From Rhea pennata (taxonomy: Eukaryota > Chordata > Aves > Rheiformes > Rheidae): a stretch of 64,000 nt of DNA. The notes beneath the pieces are model-generated. The model was not told where the DNA came from, did no database searches, and worked only from the letters and a program-made list of their open reading frames with translations. A program made the translations under genes and the position numbers. The DNA lies in NCBI RefSeq assembly GCF_028389875.1, contig NC_084678.1, positions 14,724,899 through 14,788,898 of the forward strand, given 5' to 3'. Positions 25,522-37,700 of the stretch are shown here, in pieces. Numbering within the stretch: position 1 is the stretch's first letter; every line of letters starts with the position of its first letter.

Positions 25522-26809
25522 GAACTCCAAAGTATGTACCAGTGATTTACAAAGACCATCTTTAATACTACAACTTAAAAACAGGTCATAATTACATTTA
25601 AGATAGACATGTTAAAAACCCATTTTACAATATTTACCCCTCATAAAAAAACAACATAATGATATAAGTTATAAGTCCATTTTAGAAGCAAGATTTTTGT
25701 CCCCAAGTGTCTAGATATATATATATATATGTATATATATATACACACACACAAATATATATATGATGTGTAAGTGCACAAGTGAACTAGGTGGCTTGGG
25801 AGAAAATGGTTTTGATTTCAAGTGAAAACTGCACTACAATAGGAGTGAGTTAAGCCAAACAGGAGAAGGTAACTGTTGGAAGGGCAGGTGAGGGCAAAAA
25901 TGACACATTTTAAACCCAGCCAGGCTTAGAGGTAACCTTTCTTTATTTTTTTCCCCTTTCAAGCAATGGTTTCTTCACACAACAGGACTTTTGCCAGTGT
26001 ATCTAATGGCACTGAATGTAACTGCAGAGTTTTATGAGTCTAGGCGTGTCATTTGTGATGTCCTCCTATTTTTCCCTCAGCAACTCTTCCAGCCTTGCCT
26101 TTTTTTTTTTATAGTTTTGAATTAATCTGAACAGAAGAGGCTAGTTCTGTAAACAGAATTTCATCTTGAAGCCCCTCTTGCACAGCTCTTTGCATAGCAG
26201 TGGCAGGTGAGCCTAGAGTGACTTGGGGGTTAAATGCATCCTTGCATTTGTCACACAAAAGTGACAGAATTAATCCAGTTTGTCCTAACTGCATTTGTTA
26301 TAAAAGAAAGGCTGCCTAGAGCCTTTAGCAGAAGACAGTCTGTGCCTGTTACTAACAGCCTTGAGTATTTTGTGATCTAAAATCTATGTGCATTGTAAGT
26401 GTGGGGAAAAAGGGGACAGGATTTATGATATGAGTGCATGGCTGCTGAGTGCTTAAGCCCACACTCTGTAGAGGACACGAGCCATGTGTCAGAAAGTCCT
26501 GCTGCAGATGATTGACCGCTGGGGAAGGCGTTATTTAGCCCTAGCTCCTGCTCAAACTTTTTGGTTATATTTATAAAACATGCCCCTGAAGTGCAGGGAC
26601 GCTTCTCCCCACTTTTCTCCCCTGCCCTCCTTCCCCATAGATACCTGGCCCCTCTCTGCTTTTGGCCCCAGACATGCACCTGCAGGCTTGCTCTGCAGTT
26701 GCTGGAGATCAAGTATGTTTGATCACTGTTAATCAGATTTAGTAGGTAACAGCTGGGGCCCAGGGTGCAGTGCAGCCTTCCATCGGTTGGGCTTTTCACT
26801 GAGGTGCAC
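25522..26809 (-). other. LAMA5: Probable LAMA5 3' UTR
   Basis: Noncoding sequence between the LAMA5 stop codon and the candidate poly(A) signals. It contains an AT/CA microsatellite but no other recognisable element. A 140-codon open frame here on the minus strand has no domain resemblance. Confidence 0.55.
25714..25764. repeat. (AT)n(CA)n compound microsatellite
   Basis: Alternating TA/AT units broken by one G, then ACACACACACA, then ATATATATAT. It probably lies within the LAMA5 3' UTR. Confidence 0.9.
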
Positions 26810-28756
26810 TTAGCGCATGGGACAACCCTTAAGGCTAACTGAGCCCCTGACAGTCCTGGTTTGCAGCAAGCTCACGCGGCTCCGGTTAATCATCAGGTTC
26901 CTTATACAGCCCACGTAATGAGGGTGTGGAGGCAATGGCAATACTGTGCTGGCCTTGGCTGTCTCTGCAAAAGGAAGACGTAAAACCAAGTATCAGGCTG
27001 GTTACTGAAGGGCATTGCCAAGCCTGGCCGAGTGCCATGAGGGCAGGGGCTGCGGCACAGCTGCTTCGGAGCTACTGGAACAAACTCCAGTCTGACAGTT
27101 GCTGTGTTAACTGGTCCTGTGGCCTTGCTGAGCGGCTGTGTGATGTCAAGTTCCCCCAAATGTCTCTGGCAATGAACCACAGGAGTCTTCGGGGTAAGTA
27201 AGCAAGCGAGCTATATCACAGGAGGCTTCCCAACCACCTCCTCCCTGCACCCCCCCCCCGGCAAGCGCTGCTGACACCTCTGGCAGTAGCCACTGTCAGC
27301 CCAAGGGTACTGCTACAGCCGTGCAGGACCCCAGAGAGCTGCTCTGGGACTCCCACCCTGAACTGCTGCGGTGCTGGGAGAAACGGGCATGCGGCACAAT
27401 GACTTCATTTGAGGCTGAGCAGGGAATTAACTGCCTCTTAAAACAGCAACAGTAACTCCTTGGGCTTTGTGGTGTTTTGTTCTAGAGCCGAGCCGTACTC
27501 CACAGCGCTCCGGACTCACCTGGCAGCCCTCCCAGGTGGAACGTCGCCCTCGCGCTGGGTGCAGGCAGCTGGGACCCCTGGCTGGGGCCCGCTGTGTAGT
27601 TTGCTTGTGTGTCCACATCAATCCGGATTATGTTCTTCCTTTTCATGACTTAGAAGGGAATAGAAAGTCAGAGTGGCTTCCTCAACTGGGGAGCAGTTCT
27701 ACCTCCTCCCTCCTGCAGAGGCCTGTTACCCCCCCCTGCACCGGGTAAAAGGCCCAATGCAAAATCTCAGCCCTGGCTCAATGGCGAATGCTCCAATTGC
27801 TAAGTTTTGCAGCTCCCAGGTTGTGATAAAACACTCCCCTTCTAAAACAACAACCTCAGCTGCGGGGTTTGAGCCCTTTGAACACAAACTGAGTCAGGTT
27901 GGAGGCAACTGGGCTCTTGATCCTAGCAGAAAGTGTTAATAGTGGAACAAGCTGAGGCTGGGACTGCTGCTCCAGGGGCTGTGGCAGGGCGCTGGGCACC
28001 CAGGGCAGCCCCTGGCAGGGGCCAAGCACCACCTCTCTCCTGCTCATCAGGTGTGACAGCTCTAACAGGATCAAGCAAAGCAGCTAATTAGAAAATGATG
28101 TACTAGTAGCTACAATTTCCTTAATTAAGTACTTGCAGGTGGGAGCTGGGCTTTAAATACACAAGGAAGGGGACTAGGCTCCCTCCTAGGAGATGGGAGC
28201 AAAGCAGCAGAAGCCAAGCTCCAGTCTGGTCTGCTCTGAGCTGAGTGTTGGCTGTCACCTCACCTGTGATGGTGTGCCATTGACCGTCGCAGAGAGCCGG
28301 GTGAGCCACCGATGTCGAGAACTCATCGGTCCCAGTGTGGGCGCTTGCAGTGACCTAAGGCAATGAGACACACTCGGTAGATGAGGCTGCTGCTGTTACT
28401 CTTTCCCTGCAGAAAGCTTAGCTGCTCCACAGGGGCATCTCATCTTGCAAGAAAAGGTGCAGCTAGAAAATGGGGACCTCTCCCCACTGTGTCCCTCTGG
28501 CCAAGCTCTCCCTGGGAAGCCCCAATGCACTGGGGTGGCTTTGGTGTCAGACCTCCTCCCAGCTCTGGAGGGGCTGCGTAGAGCTGGCGGCTGGCTGGGC
28601 ACCCACTAGCCCACCCTCCTGCTACCTTTGTCTTGTCCGTGTACAGCTGGAGGTGGGGGTTTCTCCTTGTGCCGATGTGGAAGATGAGGCCGGAGGTGCT
28701 GCGGGGACGGACCTCCAGTGTCACCTCCAAGTCCTGCTCAGTTGCCACTGTGTCAG
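26810..28756 (-). other. LAMA5: LAMA5 LG5 domain exons and stop codon
   Basis: Exons 28626-28756, 28264-28354, 27520-27648 and 26810-26964, the last holding the stop; LG5 itself begins in the 3' part of exon 28895-29054. Features include the conserved [11 protein letters not shown], a Ca-site-type aspartate in [15 protein letters not shown], and the terminal disulfide pair GCIRNLMIN and KGCPMR. The last exon was located by its acceptor after TTCCTTTTGCAG and by the LG terminal motif. LG4-LG5 is the part that binds dystroglycan and heparin. Confidence 0.93.
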
Positions 28757-31700
28757 CTGGAAGGAAATGCCACTAGTTAGGAGGAGGATGGGGAAAAGGG
28801 GCTTCCTACAAGACATGTTCCTCCCCGTTGGTGGTGGGCTTGGAGCAGCAGAGCACCAGGGGCTGTGGGGGCCAGCCCAAGCTGCTGTGGGTACCTAGGA
28901 TGATGGACCCGCCCTCTGCAGAGAAAAAGATGCCGCTCTCCTGGGCTCCCTCGTAGCACGGTGTCACCCCGACAGTGCGTGAGGGAAGCCCGAGGGGCCT
29001 CCCGTCCAGCTGCAGGTTCCTCAGGCACCCATCAAAGCTGGAGGTAGAAGAAACCTGTGGAAAGAAGCAGCGGGAGTGAGCACAGAATGGCTGGGAATGA
29101 AACACGTGCAGCAATGCCACAGGATCATGACCAATTCCTTACCGGGACATGAGCCTTGGCCATCCCAGCTGGTGTTCCCCCCACGTAGAAGGGGGTCTGG
29201 GCTAGGAAGCGTCCTGCAGTGGTCATGGTGGCCTCTTGGGCTCGCAGCCCATCAATGACCAGCTGGGCTCGGCTCTGGTCACGGCTGAAGAAGACCTGCA
29301 GGGACCAGAGGTTAGTGCTGGGGCTGGGGTTTTCCTAGTGCAGGATGCTGCTGCATGGGCTGGACCGGGAAGGGGGGCACAAGCGCCCAGCTCTCCCCGC
29401 AGGCCCTGGCATCAAGTGTGCAAGTCTCTGGGACTCCCTGGACATCCTCAGCTTGGAGGTTCAGCCAGCTCCGGCAGTATAGCCACTGTTCCCTTTGCTC
29501 CTGCAGCTCCCATGCCACCCCAGGACCTTGGATGTCCTTTGTGCAGTTGGGACCAAGGTCCAGGGAAGGTCTGAGCTGACCTCATGCACAGGCACTGGAG
29601 GCAGCTGGTGATGGAGTTAAGCCCCTGCAAACAGCAGGAGATGAATTCTGAGACTGGATGAGTCCTCCCTCCTTGCCGAGCCCAGGACACCCTGCTCACC
29701 GTATGCCACTGCCGGTCCCGGTACTTCTCTTTGCTACGGATCCGCAGCCGGTGCCCACCGAGGTCTGCCAGGAGCACGAAGTGCCCATTGGAGATGAAGA
29801 GTGCCAGGAAGGCGCCCTGCTCGCCGGCAACGTAGAAGAGCAGCCCATTGGAGGAACTGAGCTTTGCTTCCAGGGAGAAATAGGACCTATGGGGAAGGGA
29901 CCATGGCTCTGAGTGCCTTGCCTTCCTGTGGCCACGGGCAGGCAGGGGCACCTGCTCTCCAAGGCCTGCCCTTGGCTACCGGCTGGGTCAGCCCACGACA
30001 AGCCTCACCTCTCACGGAAAGAGCCTGGGATCTCCTCGAACTCCCAGCGGCTGCTTGGGGAACCTCCGAACCGGAAGCTGCCTCTGGCTGCTCGGGGATG
30101 TGGGTGCAGCCGGCAGCCGCTGTCCTGGTCATGCCGCCGGTCCTTTGAGGCAGCCTTGCCTGGGATCTGGGTGAAATGAACCCAAAAATGGGGTGAGGGG
30201 GAGCACCCTTGCAGGTGGCACCCCTGTGCACGGCTCTGCCAGCCCCATGCCCCCAGGGGTGCACAAAGCAGGGACAGGCAAAGCGGAGACCAGAGGCAAG
30301 TCTTGCAGGAGGGCCAGGAGCTGTGGGTGTCAGAGGACAGGGGTGCCCAGCAAGGGAGGGAATGGCTGGAGAAGACTGGAGATGTGGGGAATTTCAGCAG
30401 TTGTGGGCCCTGGGTCGCTACCTTGGGTTTCCGTCTGCCCTTCTTCGAAGGGACTCTGAGCTGCTGCGGCTGCTCCCCCCAAGGACAGCTCATGGTGACG
30501 TTGACGCTCCGCACGTTCTGCTGCAGGTCCACGACCATCTGGGGGTCCAGCTTCCTACAGCGCACAGAAAAGGGATCTCCCTGTCACCAGGACACGGGAG
30601 GCAGAAAGGGACTGAGCCCCATCCCTGGCTCCCTCCAGCACTCACCGCTTCACGAAGACGTTGCTGATGCAGCCACTCAAGTTGCTGAGGGTGCCCAGCT
30701 CCGGCAAGCCCCCAAGCTGGAAGAGCTGCTGGTCTTCCTGCCGCCGCTGCCTCCGGCTGGGGCCTGCTCCTGGCACAGCCTCCTGCAGCTCATCGTCCAC
30801 GTACAGCCGGACCCTGTGTCGGGATCAGCATTGCCTGAGCAGGGTGCTCCAGTGAACTGGCGCCCCCAGCCTCCTGAGGGTGGCCTGGGACATACCCACG
30901 GACATCGCTGTAGAAGGCCACGTAGTGAGTCCTGTCGTCTGCATAAGTGTTTTTCGTGGTGAATTCAGTTTTCGGCATGTTCAAGGCCAACTGGCCCCCC
31001 TTGAGAGACACTTGGCAAATCCCCTCCTGGGAAAAGCATCACCCTGTTACTGTTGAGTGGCCAAAGCCCAGGGAAGGGCCTGTTTCCCACCCCACCTGGA
31101 GGTGCTCACGTGCCCACCGGAGCTCCCACCTGGGTGGCATGGTGGTAGAGCAGCCCGTCATGCTGGCTTGTCCGGAAGCTAAAGCCACTGTAGAAGTCCT
31201 GCAGCTGGGGCACATTCTTCAGGGACAGGGTCAAGTAGCCATGGCCATGGAAGTTAACAGAGCGAGCCACCTGTGAGGGATACCGTGAGAAGCACGATGA
31301 GAGAGCATGACCCACCAGCCCCACCACAGTTCTTTGCTGATCCTGGACAAGCCACTGAACCTCTTGGTGCTGCAGTTTCCCACAGGTGGGATTGCAGGAA
31401 TGTTGGGAATACAACTCAGTAGCTTGGGTCCTTGTTTGGTCAGGGCACTGAGGAGCTGCTGGCTTTATTTCCCATGTGAATGAGCCTGTCCCTGCCTTTG
31501 TTTCCCCAGCAGACCCTTTCCCTGGGCCTGGGGAGGCAGGTGACTCCGCAGGCCTGGCTGCTGCAACACTTCACTTACCAGGAGGTCTGAGGTGCACCCA
31601 TAGCTCACACCAACTGTGCTCATGCGCTTTAAGTCAACGTATTTGCCGAGAGCCTTCAAACCCTTCATGCAGCCCCGGATGGGCCCCCCCGTGGGGAAAA

Positions 31701-34700
31701 GCGCTTTCAAGCTGTGGGAGAAGCAGATGGTGTTACCAGGCTGGCCCCAGGCAGGGTCTGGCACCATAGTCTCATCCAGCCCTTGGTACACAGCACCCAT
31801 GCAGGACTACAAAGCCTTAAGCATGAGGCTGCTCCCAACCACCTGGCAATGCCAAGGAGGGCTTGGTGACACACCAAGGAGCAGGTTGCTCCCCACGGAG
31901 ATGTTGGATCCTCAAGCCCATGGTGATGGGCTGGAAGAAAAAAGCTCCTGGGAGCTTTGCAGGGACCCAACCAGCAGCCTGGGATCCAGTGAGGAAGCAC
32001 TGGTACCACACCAGCCCTTCCCTAAGGTGTTAGAGGGTAAGAAGTGAACTCTCCTGTCCCTGGCCTGTGCACATGTCCTCAGCCCTGTAGTGCCTACTTA
32101 GGGCTGGACCCACCTGGGGGGCAGCACAGTCGGGGGCACACCACCCAGGTAGTAGGAGACAGCATTCTCCAGGGAGTTCTCCTGCTCCACCATGAAGACG
32201 GTGAGTCGCTCCAGCCGCACAAGGATGCGTTTCTTGTTGTTCATTTTGAGGAGAAAAATCTGGATCTGGAGACAGAGGGGAAAATTGGGGCAGCTGAGTA
32301 TCTTGAAAGGCCCTCTTCCAGGGGTTGTGGCTACACTGCCTGGCTGGCAGGAGCTGTGGCCCGAGGCCCGTGTGTGGCTGCTGCGTCCCTGCTTGGGATC
32401 AGCCAGGCATGCGTAAGCAGGGCACTTGGACACTCCTTACCGCTTGGTTTGTGGTGCTGCCGATGGCGAGGGAGGAGGAATTGCCGCTAGGTTTTGCCAT
32501 CTCCAGGCCACCACTGAAGTCATAGTAAAGCACCAGCTTCCCATCCCGGATGGCCAGACAGAGGAACTGTCCCTGAGGGAGACAGGGTGGATGCTCAGCA
32601 CCCCTGGCCCCATGTGCTGCCAGGGAGCCCAGCCCACCTTTTAGCACCAGCAGAAGCATGTCCCACCACTGGTGCCTTGACCTGAGTCACAGAGATGGTG
32701 ATGGGAGAGTTCTCTGGAAACAACAGCCCTGCGGCAGGGCATGAAGAAGGTACCATGGGCTGGAAATGCCCCTTGCAGCACTGCCTGCCCCAGTGAAGGC
32801 TGGCCTGGCATGGAGGGTCTACAGAAGGGCATGGATGCCCGTGGAGTTAGAGAATCTTTCTAGTACGGGACAAACTCTTCCCACCTGCTCCCCTAGAAAT
32901 TCCTGCTAGCAGGAATGGGATTTCCACTGCCTGCCTGCTAAATAGAAAGTCTTGATCCAGCTCCCCAGGAAAGCTGGGGCAGGCCCAGGTGAGGGATGAA
33001 GGCTCCCTGGCTGCCCAGAGGCCAGGGGAACTGACACCTGCCTCATTCTCCAAGAAGAAGAGGATGCCGTTGTAGGAAACCACACGGATTTCTTGCTCAA
33101 AGCGCTTGGTCGTGCCGAACTGGCTCTCAAACTTGATCTCTGCATAACCAGTGCCATCAAAGTAGGAGCCGTCTGTCAGCCAGGGGTCTCCTGTGGACTT
33201 GGACCTGAGCCATTGGAGAAGAGGGGATGAAGCACCACTGCAAACTGAAGCTTGCACTGCTCTGGGGCATCCAAGGGTCAGAATGGGGGCAGAAGCTGCC
33301 CTAGGCCTGGGTAGGGTGTCCTACCTTGCACAGGGCTTCTCTGCAGTGGTATCCAACTGGAAGGTGCGCTGGAAGTTGTACAGACTCACCACCTCCTCAT
33401 TCAGTGTGTCCAGCTCCAGGCACCCACGGTAGTTGGGGTAGCGCAAAGTGGGAGGGGGCTGGGAACAAAGCCAGCCAGTTAGGGTGAGTTTGATCCTAGT
33501 TTCCCCATGAAACACGGCATTTCCCCCCAGAACCTCCAAAGGTATTGCTGAGGTCTCAAAAAGACTCCAAGCCTGCACCTAGAGCTCATCTCACCGTGAA
33601 GCTGGAGGGGAAGCCACCCACATAGAAGACCACGCTGCGTGGGTCCAGGTTGAGCAGCCCCTGCTCCCCCTTGGCGATGCTGTCTCCCTTGGTCTCATGC
33701 ACCGTCTGCCTCTCCACAATCACTGACATGTGTCCATACTGCAGGATCCTGTGGTAGGAAGTGAGGGTCAGGATGAGTAGAGATCCACAAGGAGGGACTA
33801 ACTCTGCTCTCCCCAAGCACAAAAGCCTCCTTGCAGAGCCCTGCAGAAGAGGGCTATATGCCCCCATGGGGGAGCCCTGCAGCAACAAGGCACTGAAAGA
33901 AGCCAGCCTTAACATTATCAGCACTGTCACAAGGCTGAACAAACTCGCTACAAAGACATCTTCATTTCTCCTCTCCCACAGGTGCTCTCCAGCCCCTCTG
34001 TGATCTGATATCCAGCAGGAGATAGTGTGTTACCTCAGTGCTGACCTGCCCCAGTGAAGGTTGGTCTGGCCTGGAGGGTCTACCTGGGCTTGGATGTAGT
34101 GCCATCTGCATCAGCTACTGGGAGAGTCCTCCAATGAAATTCTTTGGGATGCATCCCATGACAGCTTTTCTCCTGCTCTTCCTCCCCTCCTGGACTCCTG
34201 CCATGCTTCAGACAACTGCTGAGTTTCTCCCTTGAGGTGGTCATCTTTGTTCTCCCTGCACTGGCTGTCCCTCAGAAGTGTCTGCCATACTCAGTGTTTG
34301 TCTCTGTTTCCTACCTGTTGATGCTGATGGTGGCAAACTGCTCTCCAATCTCCTCGTCGATGGTCAGGGAGGCCGGGTCCTCGTCTCCCAGTTTGTAGAC
34401 CCACTGCACTTTGCGGTCCTTGAGTACAACGCCCATGTAGTCTCCAGAGGCCTGAATGCAGGGAAAAACACAGATTGGCATTCAAGCTCTCCAAGATGGG
34501 CAGGAGTGTCAAGTGATGCTCTCCCATATGGACAGGAGCTGTTCTCACGGTGGTAGGACATGGATATGAAGGTGCACCACTGCACGTCTGGTGCTGAGCA
34601 TGGTGGCAGAGGGAGGCTGGGCAAACTCCATCGCCTGTACTGCCCTCCCCCATGACTGCATCCTCCTATGCTACTCCTGCCAGCAATGCCCACACAGCCT

Positions 34701-37700
34701 TGTCTTACCTCTCGGCTGCCCAGGTACAGTACGAACCGCCCCTCTTCAGCTGTGTCCTGGTCCTGCTGCCTGCTCTTGGGCTCGGGGTTCTGGATGTAGA
34801 ATTTGAGGGATGTGTAGGCTGCCAAGTCTTGCAGGTTGCTGGGCATGCGGACCTGCACACCTGAGCTGCCATTGAACTTCATTGGGACTTTCACCTGGAG
34901 GGAAAGAAATCCAAACCCACAGGACTGAAAGCACTGTATCTCCTCTCTTTCCATTGCCAGCTCCGCCAAGTCAAAGCACTTTCTAGAGTTTGTGCGCAAG
35001 AAAGGAACACTGTTGGTCCCACAGCTCCTCTGGATGCTTCTCCCACTCATGTACTGCCCTCGTGTTTGCCCTCATCCACCCGAAACACCCCAAACCCCTG
35101 CTTAGTGCTCTGCAGCCCTCATGCTCCCATGAACCTACCTTACTGGCCGCATTCCTCGCCTGGGTAATGAGCTGCCGGATCCGCATGATGTTCTCTGATA
35201 CAGTGGCGTTCTTGTTCCTTCTATTCTCCAGGCTGCTTAGCTTCTCCAGCAGGAGTGGGATGGTGCTTTCCAGACTGGACACTGGGTTTGGAGAGGAGCC
35301 AGGGTTTATCAAGGTTAGTGAGGAAGAGAGATGTGAAGCTCTTTTTGGGGGGTTTGAGGCAGTTTTGAGACATGCAAATCAAAGCAGTGGCAGTTGGGAG
35401 CAGAGCCACAGAATTATCCCCTAAATCCAGCAGCCTCGATGGTGGATTGTGAAAATACTCCAGTGCATGCAAATCCCTGCAGAAATGCATAGGTGACATG
35501 CACTGCAGGGAGAGGAAAAAAATTAAGGTGTTAGGTATGAGGCACCCAATCTTAGCTGCTGCCTCCCTCTACTCTTGATCTGAAGCTGCAAAGCACAGCT
35601 TCTGAAAGCAAGGTGCTTGCTAAGGGCAGACATTTCTGTGCGCTGACAGATGCTGAACTCAGCCCAGTGGGCCTAGCATGCTCAGCACCCACCGGACTTC
35701 CTGGCATCCTGGACTGCCTGGTTCAGGTCTTCATTTCGAAGGTCTCCGTATTGGTCCTTCCATTCATCCAGGTTCTTTTTCATGGTGTTCAGGGTATCTT
35801 CCACTTTTGCAGCTGTTTTGTTGGCCTCAGCTGCTGCCGCTTTGGCATTCTGGATTGTCTCCTTTGTGTCCTCTGCAAGAAAAGGAGAAAAATCTCTGAG
35901 ACAAACAAGTGAGAGGAGGAAGAGTCCAGGTTGTAACTGGAGTTAGCTGTATGCCAACCCTCATGAAGAAACAGGCTGAGGGGCTTGCAGGAGAGATGCT
36001 GGAGAGAGAGACCTCTGCAAACCCAGGTACGTTTATCTAATGTGAAGGACTCCATATTAGATGAGGATGTGGTCCCTTCCCACCCCTTCAGGGACTTCTA
36101 GGATGGAAAACTGGGGTGGGCAGTAGGAGAGCTGTACATGAGTGCTGTTATGCCTGCCTCCTGAGGGAACACTGACCCCTCTGCTTCACCCCTGCTCAAA
36201 GTCCAGTCATGCCCACAGTTTCCCTGCCTTGAGAGGGGAGGATGTAGATTACAAAGGGATTTATAGGACCACTTTACAAGAGCAGGCTGTGAGGATTATG
36301 TGGGTCATGGCCTGGGTGCAAAAAGGGGCAGGAGCATCTGCCCAGCAGCAGCTGCCTCAAGACAAACCTTGGTGCCTGCCCAGCATGTCCTGTATGGACT
36401 GGAGCTGGCTCAGGAGCTGATCCTTCTTCACGCGAAGGCCGCCCAGTTTGTCCTTTGCTGTCTGTAGGGTGCCTTTAATAGCTGCAATTAATTGAAGGAA
36501 ATGTATAAACCCACATGCCCTGTGTTGGATCTCAGTCCAGCCCAAAGGACATGACACCCTGCCACTTCCACCCACAGTCACTATCCAGCCTGTGCTAACA
36601 AACCCGCCAACTGCTCTCCCCGCACAGTGATCTGCTGTGATTTCTGCTCTCTTCCCAACCTCCTTGTGTCTGTGCAAGGAGCCTCTCTCACCCCCATTGA
36701 GTTTTCTCTGCTCTCTCTTCACAGCCTCTTCAAGGTTGCTGCTGTTGTTCTTCAGTTCTTTAGAGATGGCCCCGAGGTTTTCTGACATGACGTTCTATAA
36801 AACAAATATGCACTGCCTAGGCCACAGCCTGAAGAAGAAATCAAGTCCCTGGTCTTCAGGGTGTGCTGCTGGGCTGTGACAGGTAGAGGTTAACAGAATT
36901 GGACTAAGGGACACCAAACCCCAGGAGCCTGGCCCCAGCCTCAGCAAGGGAGATGCTGTTCTTCAGCACAGAGTATAGTGGTGAAGCTCTAGAGGGAAGG
37001 GGCAGGTAGGGTCCAATACGGGGCTGTCGAGGGGACAAAGGAGGGTTGGATTTTGCTCATCCATGCAGGGCTCCCCACAGCACATACCATCAAAGCCTCG
37101 CTGGCTGCCTCGTTAGCATCCTGTGCAGCTCGCTCAGCTTTTTTCACAGCTTCGATGATGCTGGCGTAGGCATTGGAGGCATCAATTGCTCGCTGGATAA
37201 AGCCATCCTGGTTTGTGCCCTGGATGATGCTGTGTTTGAAGATGAAGCAGTCAAGTCCTTGCAGACAGCTCAGGGTGGGCTCCTGCCCTTTCCCTCATGA
37301 TCAGACCCCTTCTAGCTCCTCCATACAAAAGCCCTGGAGACTGCACCCTTGCTCCCCTGCCACAGGCTCAGGGTGCAGCACCACAGGCACCAGCCCCCTG
37401 CGACAGCAGGGGACCATGCGCACATCTGCTTTGAGAGGCAGGGTGCGTGCCTTGGTGAAGGAAAATGCTGACTCCCTGTTACTGCTGCTGGTCTAGAGCA
37501 GTCAGAATACAGCCAGATCAAAGAGGTCGGCTGATCATATCACAAGCGTCATGCCACCCAACACCAGCTGCCCCCACTTTCTACTGCACGCAGTGATGGG
37601 ATGAGGTGCTTGGCAGTGATGTGCATGTGGGCCAAGCTCCACAGACATAGTTGTGGTTGAGATGGAGCATTTAGTCTGAGGTGAGACAGGGCTGGGTAAT

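Noticed and set aside
26377-26799. A 140-codon minus-strand open frame after the LAMA5 stop
   Set aside because: It lies in the 3' UTR with no LG or other domain pattern; the true last exon ends at 26810 with the LG5 terminal cysteine motif.
26965-27180. Minus-strand open frame read as the last LAMA5 exon
   Set aside because: It shows no LG5 terminal pattern; the acceptor at 26965-26966 and the GCIRNLMIN...KGCPMR sequence fix the last exon at 26810-26964.
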